NCBI GenBank assembly: GCA_023230505.1
Contig: JALNXF010000003.1
Span: forward strand, 1-64,000
Source of the DNA: Candidatus Altimarinota bacterium
GTDB taxonomy: Bacteria; Patescibacteriota; Gracilibacteria; BD1-5; UBA2023
Direction: 5' to 3'
Length of the DNA: 64,000 bases
Made by a program: the position numbers and the translations under genes. Each line of letters begins with the position of its first letter. The stretch's first letter is position 1. Under the pieces are notes generated by a model. The model ran no database searches, was not told the origin of the DNA, and saw only the letters and a program-made list of their open reading frames with translations. This document shows, one piece after another, positions 22,715 to 33,782 of the stretch.

Positions 22715-22762
22715 AAACAATAAAAAAATTCTGGAAAATTTTCCAGAATTTTTTTATTGTTT
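22715..22762. terminator. 48-base perfect palindrome, bidirectional terminator
   Basis: Twenty-four bases on each side match exactly, with core TTCTGGAAAA then TTTTCCAGAA and A/T runs outside. It lies between the malic enzyme and the convergent gene ending at 22768 and serves both. Confidence 0.92.
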
Positions 22763-22767
22763 AGATT

Positions 22768-23295
22768 TTATTTAGGTAAAACTGACTCAACGGCTGCAAA
22801 TGTTGCATCTTTTCATTTTGGGATTCTAATTGAGACACTGTCTCATAATTCGGCTTTTAGATAAGTTATAACAGCAAGTAAAATATTGTATGATTTTCCA
22901 TCTGCAATTACTTGATATTTGTCTTTATTTTTTGCTATAATTCAAACTTTAGTCTCATATTCGATTTCTTCAATTATTTTGTATTGAATTTTTCAATCTG
23001 GCTTAATAATTGCTTTAAGTTTACTTCATTGAACTAGATGAGATTTTGATGCATAATTTTGTGGAACTGGATATATATTTGAATCAGAACCAAGCATTGA
23101 TTCTCATGTAAATACTCACTCTACAACCTTATCTTCTCAGCTATCATACGAATTTAGATTTCACATATCAAATTCAAAATCTTTTCAGAGACTCTTTGGG
23201 TCTATCATTGTAGCAAGAATTTTTTTAGCTGAATTCATTGATTTTTCAGATGAAGCTATAAAATCTTTTATAGCAATTAATTTTTTATTATCCAT
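22768..23295 (-). CDS. conserved-looking hypothetical protein, 175 aa
   Basis: A soluble, unbroken frame. Notable segments are GVFTGESMLGSDSNIYPVPQ, NYASKSHLVQGSKLKAII and the C-terminal SIRIPKGKDATFAAVESVLP. The N-terminal 60 residues are helical and charged. I recall similar small proteins as uncharacterised in other CPR genomes, but I cannot give a function. It is monocistronic, with a bidirectional terminator downstream and a 91-base AT-rich gap to the next minus-strand gene. Confidence 0.65.
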
Positions 23296-23386
23296 AATAT
23301 TTTTGTTTTTATTAAATATTTTTATATATTATATGGGTTTTTTTATATTTCAAAAAAATATAGTATTTACTTTTTTTGTATTATAC

Positions 23387-24232
23387 TTATAAAATAGAAA
23401 AATACCAATTAATAATTTGAGTGTGAAACATTAAAGATATAAAAAGTCACATTCAAAGATATGGTCAAAATGGGATTTTATTTTCTCTATTTCGAGTTTT
23501 AATTAGTATTATTATTCAAAATATACTACCTAAGAAATAGGCAATTAGAAGTCATAATAGAGCAATTTTAGTTCATCAAACTAGTCACATAAAAACAGCA
23601 ATTCTCAAATCTCATCATCACATCCAAGCTCATTTAGAAACAAGTATTTGAAATAGAAAAAATGAGAAAATTAGGCTTGCTCAAATAACTCAATTAATTA
23701 GGGGAATATTTAAAATATTATCAGTAAATGGAGAAAAATAATTAAAAATATTGAAGTCCTTAGTTAATGATGAGATTAAAAGAAGAACAAAAATTATATA
23801 CAGCGATGGAATAACTATTTCATCTGGAATTTCAAAATACAAGATATCATAAAATGTAAAAGTAATAATTACAAACGACACAAATAAAAGTAAAATTAAC
23901 TTTGAAATTTCAATTAAATTAAAAGAAAAAATTAAACTTGAATCAACGAGAAAAATTCAAGTAAGTAAGAATAAAATTCACATTGAAAGCTCTAAGAGAG
24001 GGTAGATAATTCCAATTTTACTCCCACAATGTCTACATTTTCATTTTAAAAAAACATATGAAAAAAATGGAACTAAATCAAGAGTTGTTAGAGTATGTCC
24101 ACAATTTGGACACTCACTTCTTCCAGAGATTATTCATTTTTTCTTTGATTGCCATCTAAAAATCAGAACAGAAGCAAAGCTTCAAAAAATCAATCCAAAT
24201 ATAAATAAATATGCTCCAAAAATTGCGTTCAT
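23387..24232 (-). CDS. pilD: prepilin peptidase
   Basis: A 281-aa polytopic aspartic protease that cuts and methylates type IV prepilins. The N-terminal zinc-binding pairs are C41-P-N-C44 and C66-R-H-C69. Two catalytic Asp regions are visible: TFYDILYFEIPDE and MGGGDLRIAVFMG; the late motif FGPYLGMGLFIS is typical. About eight helices are seen. The TGA-coded glycines of the GGGD block are diagnostic. Substrates are probably the prepilins at 3.7 and 8.7 kb. A RecO-like gene lies five bases upstream. Confidence 0.95.
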
Positions 24233-24237
24233 TGTTT

Positions 24238-24822
24238 TTAATTTATAAATAAGTTATAACTATTATTATTGTAAGTCTTAATCTCATTTATTAGAGATTC
24301 TTCTATTCCAGAAACTTTCAGAACTTTCTCGAGTTTATTTGTTTTTATAAAATTATAAATTTTCTCAAAATTTACACTTTTTTTCATATCATTAATATTT
24401 ATTCAAATTCAAGAATTTATTATCAATTTCATTTTAAAAAACTCTGTAATTTTCTTGTTTGTCTCATTTTCCTCGAAATACTTCATATTATTTATATAGT
24501 CATCATACATTATTTCACTTGGAATTCATTCGGGAGCTAAACTATAGATATAATAAAGTAAATTTAAAATATTGCTTATACTTTCATAATTAAGCCCATT
24601 ATAATCAATTGTTTTTTTGATTTTATAGCTATCTACATTATTAATATTTCACTTAAGAGTTACTCCAAAATTTACAATATTTCAAATGTCAATCGGATAC
24701 TTTAATTTTGATTCTTTTATCCAAGCTGATATTTTTCAGAAATCTCTTGAAAATAAATAAATTATATTTTTTGATTCTTTTATATGAACTTTGCGGAGAA
24801 CTATAGCATCAAATATAAACAT
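24238..24822 (-). CDS. recO: DNA repair protein RecO-like
   Basis: A 194-aa protein. The first 70 residues fit the RecO oligonucleotide-binding fold: FIFDAIVLRKVHIKESKNII, LFSRDFGKISAWIKESK, and DIGNIVNFGVTLKGNINN. An all-helical part follows. It lacks the zinc-finger Cys of many RecO proteins and is shorter than the usual 230-250 aa, as is common in CPR. The neighbours (a PP2C-like gene upstream, prepilin peptidase downstream) give no support. The assignment rests on the N terminus. Confidence 0.55.
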
Positions 24823-24832
24823 TATTTAGAAA

Positions 24833-26728
24833 TTATCTAATAGCTATTTTAGAATCTGAAATTTCAAAATTAATTTTGTAAACTCATTTATCATTTCAAA
24901 TTACTATTTCTCAATCTTTTGGGATATAAAAAGCATTTATTTTTGATTCTTGAGGCTCTAATTGTCAGATATATTTTAGAGATTTAACATCTTTATAACT
25001 TTTTGAATCCGCTTCAAATACCCATATTTTATTGTTTAATAGAATATAAATATAGTTAAGATTTAGGGCTGTAAACATTTTTGGCACGAATGACTCTTCA
25101 ATATTGTAATTATTTGGTAATCCATTAATTACAATAGATTTTTTAGTATAAGTTGGAGTTGTGATTATTTTATCAATTGATAAATCCTTCTTTAGAAGAT
25201 AAAAACCTCAATCTATTGCAAAATCATGTAAATTTAAATTTGTAATATCATTATCATCAATAACTCAATATTTAGAAGAAAATCAATTTATCCCTGGTTT
25301 ATGTCTGAAAATTTGGTTTCCAGAGGCACTTAGTAAATATAAATTTGAATTAAATGTCTTTATTCATTTTGCTTCTTCCCAAGTTTTTTGTCATTCTACA
25401 TTTACATAACTAAATCATTGTTTATAGAACTTTAGAAGTCTATAAGTTTTTGTTAAAATAAAAATATCTCATTCTGGAGAAAGATCAGATGCAATAGCTT
25501 CTTCTCAATCTGGATAATTATAGCTTTTCGCTTCTTCTCATTTTATATAAGGCCCTATTATTCCATTTTTTCATACAAAATAATATTTCTTTTGAAGTTC
25601 AAAAATTCAACCCAGTCAAAAATTATTTAATTCTATTAATGCCTTATCTTTGCTTAATTCAAATGTTTCTATTCAATTAGCTTGTTTCTTTAATATTGAA
25701 ATATGATTTAATAATTTTTTTACATCATTTAAAAATATTTGTTTATCTCTAACTTCAAAGATTAGGTTTTCTGCATTTTTAATATTAGCATAAAAAATAT
25801 CTTTATTCCCCAAATCCTTATTAGTTCTCTCTAAAATCATCTGAGCTTCAATAAGTTTATTTTTGTATTCTACTGGGATTGAGCTCGATACATTTTGATT
25901 CACAATTCCAGAAATTATTAAGTACAAGAAAAAAACAGAAACTACAACTCCTGTCGAAAATAATCCTACTTTAATATATTTATTTTCAAAATCTACATCT
26001 TTTTTAATTCTTTCAATAATTGAATTTATTCTCTTATCTTCAACCATTCTATCTTTTAAAACAAGAAAATTTTTCTTAATTTTTTCAACATAATCAGCTC
26101 TATTTTCAATAACCTTTTCAGAAGCATTATTTAAAATAATTATATCATACTGTCATTCTGTTTCTTCTGAGGCTATAATTTTCTCAATTATATCTAATTT
26201 TTTAGTTGTATCATCAATTAGAGAAATTTCCAAAATATCATCTTTTGAAATATAATTTAAAAGCTCAATATTTGAGATATAAATATTGTCTCCAGAATTA
26301 ATAATTCAGCTAGAAATAAATGAAAACTCAAGGTTTTTTCCCTGCATTCCATCAGCAATATTAATTATTTTATTATTTTTAATTAAATAAGCAGAATAAT
26401 TTCATAAAATTGAAAAATGTAGAGTTCATCCTGTTATAATTCAAACAAAAATATTTAACTCAGATAAATTATAATCTCTTCATAATTTATTGATTTCTTT
26501 ATTAAATTTATCTAAAGATAGTGAAAATGAATTATAAGGATCTTTCGATACATTCGCCAAAAGAATATCTATGGCAATATTTTCAATTAAATTTACTAGA
26601 TTTTTGTCTGAATAATTTATTTGAATTATTGCTTCAAGACCTATATCAATACTTATTTTTTTTGTTGATACAAATTTAGTTTCGCTTGTTATTGGTAATT
26701 TATTTCTCTTGATCTCTATGTTTAGCAT
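24833..26728 (-). CDS. PP2C-like membrane protein with C-terminal extracytoplasmic domain
   Basis: A 631-aa protein. The N-terminal 230 residues resemble a PPM/PP2C phosphatase fold (VGIITGGTLHFSILGNYSAY, NIADGMQGKNLEF, SGIINSGDNIYISN), but the clear metal-binding Asp motifs are not evident, so it may be inactive. A linker helix and one membrane segment (STGVVVSVFFLYLIISGIV, about residues 257-275) follow, then a coiled-coil and a propeller-like C-terminal half. The start at 26728 is preferred over the internal ATG at 26047 because the frame is open and coding throughout. A sensor or scaffold role is inferred. Confidence 0.5.
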
Positions 26729-26829
26729 AAAGTTTTTTGGTTTTATTAAAAATAATTAATTTTTCCCTCTCCTGTAATCCTCGGGCTTATCCCAGGAATC
26801 TTTTTTATTTTTATATTGAAATTTGAATT

Positions 26830-27207
26830 TTATAAATCATCAAGCATTCTAAGTACATCGTCTGCAGACGCTTGGTCATCATCAGCTGCTTCGGCCTTTT
26901 TGATTTTTTCTCTACTTTCTTTTGTTTGGAATTCCTGCCATTCAATAAGGTGTTTTTCATTTAAATTTTTGATTTCATCTTGGTATTTTGATTCAAGTTC
27001 TTCAAGTTTTTTTCTTTCAGTCTCCAATATATCAAATAACCTATCAACTTGTTCATCTGTCATAGAAGGCAGAATATCAAACCAGTATTGTTTTTCGTTA
27101 TTGTCCATTGATTCTGTGTTTAGAACCAATTTTGTAAGCTCACCATATTGATTTGCTATCTCATCTAAAATATTAAAAACAAATCAGTCTTTTGTTATTT
27201 GTGCCAT
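26830..27207 (-). CDS. acidic coiled-coil hypothetical protein, 125 aa
   Basis: A very acidic and helical product. The N terminus is MAQITKDGFVFNILDEIANQ, then PSMTDEQVDRLFDILETERK leads into a coiled coil (ELESKYQDEIKNLNEKHLIE) and an Asp-rich tail DDDQASADDVLRMLDDL. Starting at 27207 adds 26 residues over the internal ATG and includes one TGA-coded Gly. The family is unknown; similar small acidic proteins are common in CPR. An upstream terminator isolates it. Confidence 0.6.
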
Positions 27208-27315
27208 TTTTATAAAATTAAAAAATAAATTTATTTTATTATAGCCTGTTTTGCTTTTTTTCAAAATTTTTTTTTGAAATTTCCCAAAGGACTCAAATTA
27301 ACAGTAAAAATTTAA

Positions 27316-27344
27316 CAAAAAAAACTCCCTTCGGGAGTTTTTTA
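27316..27344 (-). terminator. intrinsic terminator
   Basis: ACTCCC and GGGAGT pair around a three-base loop, flanked by A7 and T6 runs; outer TTTAAC and GTTAAA can extend the stem. It ends the long minus-strand gene run whose last gene stops at 27393. Confidence 0.85.
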
Positions 27345-27392
27345 GTTAAATTTTTAAATTTCTCTCAAAATCCTCTAGTGCTAGTTTTCTCA

Positions 27393-27770
27393 TTAAATTA
27401 AATTTAAAATTTCAGATATTTCTTGATTTATATTTAATTTCTTAGCTCCTTGTAATTTTTGTAATAAAAAATTATAAATATTTGGATTATTGAAAATATC
27501 ACCGGAATTATTTCAAGGATTTCATATAACTATTGGAATATTTTGCCTTTTTTCTTCATTTTCAAATGTTACTGTAATATCATTATCTTTACCTAGTAAT
27601 AGTAACACCATAACTTTATTTAAAGTAGTATTAATTATTTTTTGTCTCTCACTACTCCAAGAACTTTCTCATTCTCAATTAATAATAACTTCTCATAAAT
27701 TTTCTTTTATATGAATAATATTATTTCTATGTTTACAACTTCTTAATGAAATTCATTCTAATTTGGACAT
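27393..27770 (-). CDS. hypothetical protein, 125 aa
   Basis: Begins MSKLEGISLRSCKHRNNIIH. Other features are a Gly/Glu/Ser-rich turn INGEGESSWSSERQ and a helical C terminus LLQKLQGAKKLNINQEISEI. There is no signal peptide or membrane segment. Five TGA codons are in frame. I do not recognise it. It is the last gene of the run, two bases after the preceding stop, so it is co-transcribed with the 314-aa gene upstream. Confidence 0.5.
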
Positions 27771-27772
27771 AT

Positions 27773-28717
27773 TTAGAAATTAATATTAAATTGAAATTCT
27801 CTAATTAAACAATCCAAGACTCTGTTTGCTCTATTAATATCACCTTGGTAATAAAAACCTGTGGTGCGTGAAATTACTTCACAGAATTTTAAAAAATTTT
27901 CACATTCTCTTTCGGAAGTTTTAGATTTTAAAATATTTCTTTCTTTTATTTCCATAATTATCTTAGAAACTGCATTAAAATAATTAGAATTGAGAATTTT
28001 TTTATCTGAGTTTTGTAGTTTTTGTGGAGTAATTTCTTCTTTTTTAGAGGTGTCATCTACTTTTCCGGATCTTAGTATTTTAAGTCTTTTAACAATTTTC
28101 TTTTTTTCTTCTGGAGTTGTTTCAATCACGAGCTTTCTGTGTCATTGTCAATTTTTTTCTAATAGTTGATTATATTTATTCAATATTTTAAATCTATTTT
28201 TACCTTTATATCAGCTCATTCAAATAATATCACTCACATCCAAAGATAGTGTTCTTACATTTCTTAAAAATTCGATTTTCTTTAAGGCGTGTTTGTATTT
28301 ATTAGCACATCTTACAAGAAATGGATCACTTCCATGTTTAGTTTTACTTATTTCTTTTTTTAGAAAAAGTGCCAATACTCTCTGTCTTATTTTATCTTCC
28401 AAAATACTCACATCTCTAATGTCAATATCTCAGCTAATAATTTCATTTACTAAATCTCTTTTTCTGAATACTAGAACTTTAACATTTTGAAGAATATCAT
28501 GTCTTAGTGGAAACATATTTAAAATTCTATATTGGTCTGCATGACTAAATATGTCTCATTTTGGAGCTTTAATTCACAAAGCTCATTTTATATCATCTGG
28601 ATATTTTTTCCTTAAAATATCTGGCCGATATTCAACTTGTTCTGCCATAGCTTGAGCTATTATTAAATCTGTAATATTTTTAGTCCGAGTTTTTCCTAGT
28701 TCTGTAATTTGTTCCAT
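27773..28717 (-). CDS. hypothetical helical protein, 314 aa
   Basis: A soluble, Lys/Arg-rich, mostly helical protein. The start at 28717 (MEQITELGKTRTKNITDLII) follows the stop of the BtpA-like gene; a longer frame to 28819 begins with GTG inside that gene and was not used. Features are AEQVEYRPDILRKKYPDDIK, SVLALF-type helices and a basic central region KFLRNVRTLSLDVSDIIGMS-like in composition, with a charged linker and C-terminal helices. No catalytic motif is seen. The family is unknown. Confidence 0.5.
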
Positions 28718-28743
28718 ATCTACTTTTATTAAATAATTAAAAT

Positions 28744-29475
28744 TTATCTCCCATTCAATTTCTCTACAACTCCTTTCATTCTTTTTACTTTTTCTGGGTC
28801 TAGATTTAGAAAATCTCACTGTTTATTAAGATGGGTAGATACAAGAAAAATATCTGCAAATTCAGAAGAATCTATGATATTTTTATCATTAGTTCCGCTT
28901 GCAACTGCGATTGGATGGTCTCCACTAAATTCTCTGATTTTCTTGAGTTTTTCAATATTTACAGCTTCTCATGTTCCAGGTCAGCTGGTTGTTGTGACAT
29001 CAAGATATTTTTGTCACTGCGCACAAGCTAATTCTAGATTTTCGACTTCAGGCTGATATTTAAAAGCTACTCATCAGAAATATAATCACTTCCATCATAG
29101 ATAATTTATTCTTTTTTTGATAATATCTTGATTGTCATAGCCTGGATTTATTCACTTTATTTCTGGATTATCAACCCAAATTCAATCCACTCTACATCAT
29201 CTCATTTGCATAAGTCCCACCTCATTTATTGTACCATACAAATTATGTCATAATAAATTTATTCACATCCAAATTTTCTCAAATTCTTCTCTTGTTTTTC
29301 AAAAAATTTCAACTAATTCCATCCAATTAATCCTGTGATTTATCAAAAAAACTCAGCTCAAATTATTCTCAACCGCAATTTTTACGTTTGAAATCGTTTG
29401 CTCCAAAGTATCTGCGTGAATTACAGCAAGTACTGATACCTTATCCGGAAATGATTCTCTAAATTTTGTGGTCAT
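28744..29475 (-). CDS. BtpA/SgcQ-like TIM-barrel protein
   Basis: A 243-aa protein with alternating beta/alpha pattern. SVLAVIHADTLEQTISNVKI opens the barrel. The late strands carry YLDVTTTSGPGTGEAVNIEK, HPIAVASGTNDKNIIDSSEF and ADIFLVSTHLNKQGDF, which match the glycine-rich phosphate-binding end of BtpA-family barrels. BtpA was linked to photosystem I stability in cyanobacteria, which is clearly not relevant here, so the reaction is unknown. It sits between unrecognised genes with gaps of 3 and 26 bases. Confidence 0.55.
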
Positions 29476-29478
29476 AGT

Positions 29479-30618
29479 TTATTTGTTAGTAATATTTTTG
29501 CTTGATTTCATTTCATCTAATTCAATCAAATCTGCCTTAAATTCTTCTGAAAATCTGTATTTTAAAACATTAATTATTCTCTCTTTTGAGGTTCTTCAAA
29601 GTCAATTTGCACATTGCACTATTATTGCTTTTATTAAATCGTCTATATCTTTCTTAGAAAAAGAAATTCATATATTTTTATTATCATATCTAATTACTAA
29701 ATCATTATTCTCAATAACAAAATCGTAAAATGATTTTTCGTTATGTGCTGCCCATATATTGTGTCCAAATATTGCCTTTGATGTAGGATTTTGGATTTTA
29801 TATAAAAAAGCAAAATTCAACGAGGATTTATCGTGAAAATCACCTCATCAAAATTCTCAAAAATTTCATAAGCTACTTCAAAATGATTCACTAAATTCTA
29901 GAATTTCTTTTAAATTTAATTTATGTTTTACTTGTTCTGCATATTTGAGAATTACACCCAAAAATAAGACTTCAACATTATAACTACAAGCGACCGTATT
30001 GTAACTTTCCGGTCTAAAATCTACCAAATTTCAAAATGGCGAAAGTGTTTGGTATGGTTTAATATCACCTTGATAAAGCCTAAAATCTCAATGAATACAT
30101 CATGAAATCGATGTCCTTATTCAATTTCTTTCCCATTTATAAGCTTTTTCATCTTTATAATCTATATATCTTTTATTCTCCACATAAGCTTCTACAGTCA
30201 TCAGAAATTCTATCAAGCTATCAAATCAATATTTCTTGTAATTTTTAATTTGGTTTTGTGTTAATATTTCAAAAACAGAGTTTCCAGTCATTAACATTAT
30301 ATCTTCCATACTGCAATCATTTTTTATTTCTTTTTCATAAGTTCAATATGTTTTTACACCTTCAAATAATGGAAGTTGAAGATTTGTTCACTTTCAAATT
30401 CTCCATTTATATGATTCTTTGTCTTCTAAAATGGTTTCAATTCTACTAATTATATTTAATGATTCCAGAGTTCTAAGTTTATTTAATCATTCAAAAAACT
30501 CCCCAATTTCACTAGGATGAACATATCATATTGATGGTTTTTCATATTTCTTGATTTTAGGAGCCACAGCAGATTTCTCGATTTTCTCGATGGCTTCGGG
30601 ATATAATAAGTAATTCAT
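29479..30618 (-). CDS. hypothetical protein, 379 aa
   Basis: A soluble protein. It has a conserved-looking Cys/His region TSISGCIHGDFRLYQGDIKP and a Gly-rich segment GNFGEFGGGDFHDKSSLNF followed by AFLYKIQNPTSKAIFGHNIW. GDFR and GDFHD are reminiscent of phosphotransferase active sites, but the order and spacing do not match a family I know. The start ATG 30616-30618 is the first in the open frame. It shares the run with the BtpA-like gene three bases downstream. Confidence 0.5.
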
Positions 30619-30635
30619 AATTACGAATTGTTAAA

Positions 30636-32120
30636 TTAATTATTTTTATTTTGCATAATTTTTCTATATACAATGCCATTAAGCAGATAATGTGTATTAC
30701 CTAAAAAATGCACTGTGTATCAGATTTTTCATAAACAATCCTTTACAATATCAGAAGGTACATTTCCAAAGTCTCAACTATAACCACCAATTATAATATT
30801 GTTATCAGGCAATATTATAAATTGAGCTCATCAAAATCTACTTGATCAATCTGGAATAATTATGTTTTTATGTAATCCAGTTCATGAAGGAATGTTGTTT
30901 GTTAAGGTTAATATCTCAGCATCTTTTATTGTTTTTGGAGGAGCTTCAATTACTTTATTTTTACCAAAAACTACAGAAAATGTAGATGTTTTTACTTGAA
31001 AAACTACTACAAATTTACCAAAATCTCATATTTCTAGAGAAGAGTCTCATTCACAAATTACATCATAATTGCATGATTGAAAAAAGTTAGATATTTCTTG
31101 ATTATTTAAAATAAGATCTTGAAGAAGTAGAGAAGGATTTTCAATTTTGGCTAAAGCGATTTCTTGAAGCCTCTTTTCTTCAGCTTCTTTTTCCGCTTTT
31201 TTTCTTGCTATTTCTTCATTTTTTATTCTTTCTTCTTCTTTATTTTTCTCATCTAGTTCATCTTGTAGATATTGAGTTGCATTTTCTACACAAACATCTT
31301 CATATTCCTCTGAAACACTTAAAAATTCCTTATTACAATCTTCGCATTCATCTGCCACCTCACATCACAATACTTCAGAAAGAGTTTTTCCATGAAGTAG
31401 AGCGTCTACTTTTTCTTTTCTAGCGTAAATAGCAGATACTACTTTATATCATTCTATAATATAGTAAAGTTCACTACATTTTTTCTCTAATTGATTTTTT
31501 CGATGATAATCTTCTTGATTAAAATTTCATGTCTCTCTTTGTTCATGGTCCATTTTTATATATCTTATACGCTCAATATTAGTAATTTCTAGATCCTCTT
31601 CTATTCATTTATAATATTTATCTGCTTGTGAAAAATAATAATTTTTATAATATAGTCTGTTTAGATTATGTCATTTTAAAAAAGATAATTCTTTGGGGAA
31701 AAGTCTAAAAAGTTTAATTATTATTTTTTTAATTCATTCATAATCATTTTCATAATGATTAAAACTATCGCCTTGAAGCCGAGCCACAAGCCTAAAAATA
31801 TTCATACTATTATCATAAGGTCAATCCCGATGATGATTTATACATCAAAATGTATTATTTCTAAAAAGTAATAATGACGATTTATTGTCACATAAAGGGC
31901 AATTACTCGTATATGTTTCTTCCCCAATTCAGTACTCTTTTCGTATTTTTGAATTTTTAGGAAGTTTTTTTAATTTTAATCAGAACCCCTTTGCAACTTT
32001 AAAAATATCTAAGCTACCAATAATTTCCTCTTTTATATGATTAAGAGAAGCTTCAGTATAAGCCATTTCTTCTGAAGAAAGTTGACAAGTAAAATCTAGA
32101 GAATTAGTTTCACTGCGCAT
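30636..32120 (-). CDS. zinc-finger-like and coiled-coil hypothetical protein, 494 aa
   Basis: The start MRSETNSLDFTCQLSSEE repeats the leader seen in pilin paralog 3. Residues about 66-105 hold CPLCDNKSSLLLFRNNTFG then CINHHRDGP, a C-x2-C...C-x2-H-H set like a CHC2 zinc ribbon. A long Lys/Glu coiled coil follows (EERIKNEEIARKKAEKEAEE), then a beta-rich C-terminal domain (IIIGGYSGDFGNVPSDIV). A nucleic-acid role is suggested by the zinc ribbon only. Upstream is a REP-like hairpin unit. Confidence 0.5.
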
Positions 32121-32138
32121 ATAAAAGTTTGGTTAAAG

Positions 32139-32197
32139 TTAAAATATTAAAAGTTTCATTACCCCCTCTCCCACTGGGAGAGGGTTGGGGTGAGGGC
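32139..32197. repeat. REP-like hairpin unit, copy 1
   Basis: TTAAAATATTAAAAGTTTC (from 32139) followed by the hairpin CCCTCTCCC-ACT-GGGAGAGGG (32164-32184) and TTGGGGTGAGGG. It directly abuts the stop codon of the gene at 32198. It is closely similar to 35402-35461. The GC-rich stem contrasts with the AT-rich surroundings. Confidence 0.85.
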
Positions 32198-33751
32198 TTA
32201 TTTCAAATCTACAGGTAATTCACTCACATCTACTGGCTCTAGAAATTCTTTTATATCTTCAAAACTATTATCTATATAGAAATGACCTCAAAAAAATCAT
32301 TTTTGTATATATCAAGCTCAATAATTATAATGATATTTGTATCAATCTTTTAATTTATATAAAACTCAATCTTTCCAATAATGAATATAATATTTATCTT
32401 CTATTCTTGACCTTATTTGATTATCGATAATTTTATATGATTTTGCTCAAAACATCAAAATATCTAATTTTCAAGTTTCTTTATTAAAAATATAAACTCA
32501 ATTATTTCAATTTTCTCTAGTTATTGTTGTTGGTACTCAATTTAGAAGTTTGGTTATATCAAAATATTTAGCCTTAGTTAAGGCACTATCTATTACTTCC
32601 AACCTAGATTCCTCTTTATTAAATCTTAGAAGACTCATTAATTCGCTTGTACTTATTGAAACCAAATTATTTCACACATCTTTTATTTCAAAACTTGGAT
32701 TTGTTTTATCTATTGGAGTAGTAGCTATTTTACCTAAAAATCATGTTGAAATATTTTGTTTTTTAACATAGGTATCATATATATCTTTTCTTTCTCACAA
32801 ATGAACAGCAGTAACAAATTTATCATTTACTAAAATATCATCTTCATACGTCAAAAGCTCATTTATATTCCATGGCTGTTTGTCTTCTTTTTGATTATAT
32901 ATTTCCAATAATCATTTTTTTCAATTTATATTATGTTCCATATAAATATTGTCTAATTCTTCAGAATCTATTTTTTCTAAATTATTAATTCAATAAAAAG
33001 AATTAACTACTATGAAATCATTTCAATTAAAATGGTACAAATATCATATTTTCAATATTTCTGAATCAAATCAAAAAATAAGTCAGTTATCTAATAATTT
33101 TATATTTTTTAAGTTACCATTGTATAGAAAATATATTTTTCAATCAGATACCGCACAAATTTGAGTTTTAGAGTTTACTTTATATTCAAAAAATTTGGCT
33201 TCTGGAACAAGATCATTTCAATTTACTAATTCTTTAATATCTTCACCTTCTGGAATAATTAATCTAGATTCTTCTAAATCTCTAATTATAAATTCTAAAA
33301 ATCTAGTAAAATCAAATTTTCAGTCATCATTTTTTAGAAAATAATTTATTACTCATTTATTCTCATCTCATTGCAATAAATTTACTTTTGAAAATACATC
33401 TTGGGCAATTTTTCTAGATTTTTCATCACGAAGAAATCATAACAAATAATCTCTTTCTTTCTTATTTATTGGCATACTAGAAACAAATCTTTCATAAATA
33501 TTTACAACTGTAGAGTTTGGTTTTTCTATATTTAGTATATCTCAAGCTTTTTGTTCTGTTAGGGTTATTAATCTTGCAGTAGTTCTAGATTTTTTTATAT
33601 CTCCTAAATTTTCACAATATTCTTGTTTTGCAGTGCAAATTACATTTCCTTCTACCATTTGAGGATTTTCTTCTGGAGCAGGTAGTCATTTTGCTAGTGC
33701 TATTAGTGCCTTTCCGAAATTTCTATGTTCAGAAATTATATTTTTTTTCAT
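32198..33751 (-). CDS. hypothetical protein, 517 aa, paralog A
   Basis: A soluble protein with a helical N-terminal third (HRNFGKALIALAKGLPAPEE, TARLITLTEQKAGDILNIEK) and a long beta-rich, Tyr/Gly-rich part with propeller-like strands (SDGKIYFLYNGNLKNIKLLD). The C terminus YIQKGFFGGHFYIDNSFEDI is shared almost word for word with the gene at 33783. The two proteins align over their length, so they are tandem duplicates. No signal peptide is seen and the family is unknown. The stop codon touches a REP-like hairpin. Confidence 0.6.
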
Positions 33752-33782
33752 AATTCGTTTAAGTTAAAATATTAAAAGTTTT

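Noticed and set aside
25673..26047. Separate gene starting at the ATG near 26047
   Set aside because: The frame is open and coding upstream through TGA-coded Gly to 26728, so this is the middle of one protein.
28718..28819. GTG start at 28819 for the 314-aa gene
   Set aside because: It lies inside the BtpA-like gene; the ATG at 28717 just after that stop gives a better arrangement.
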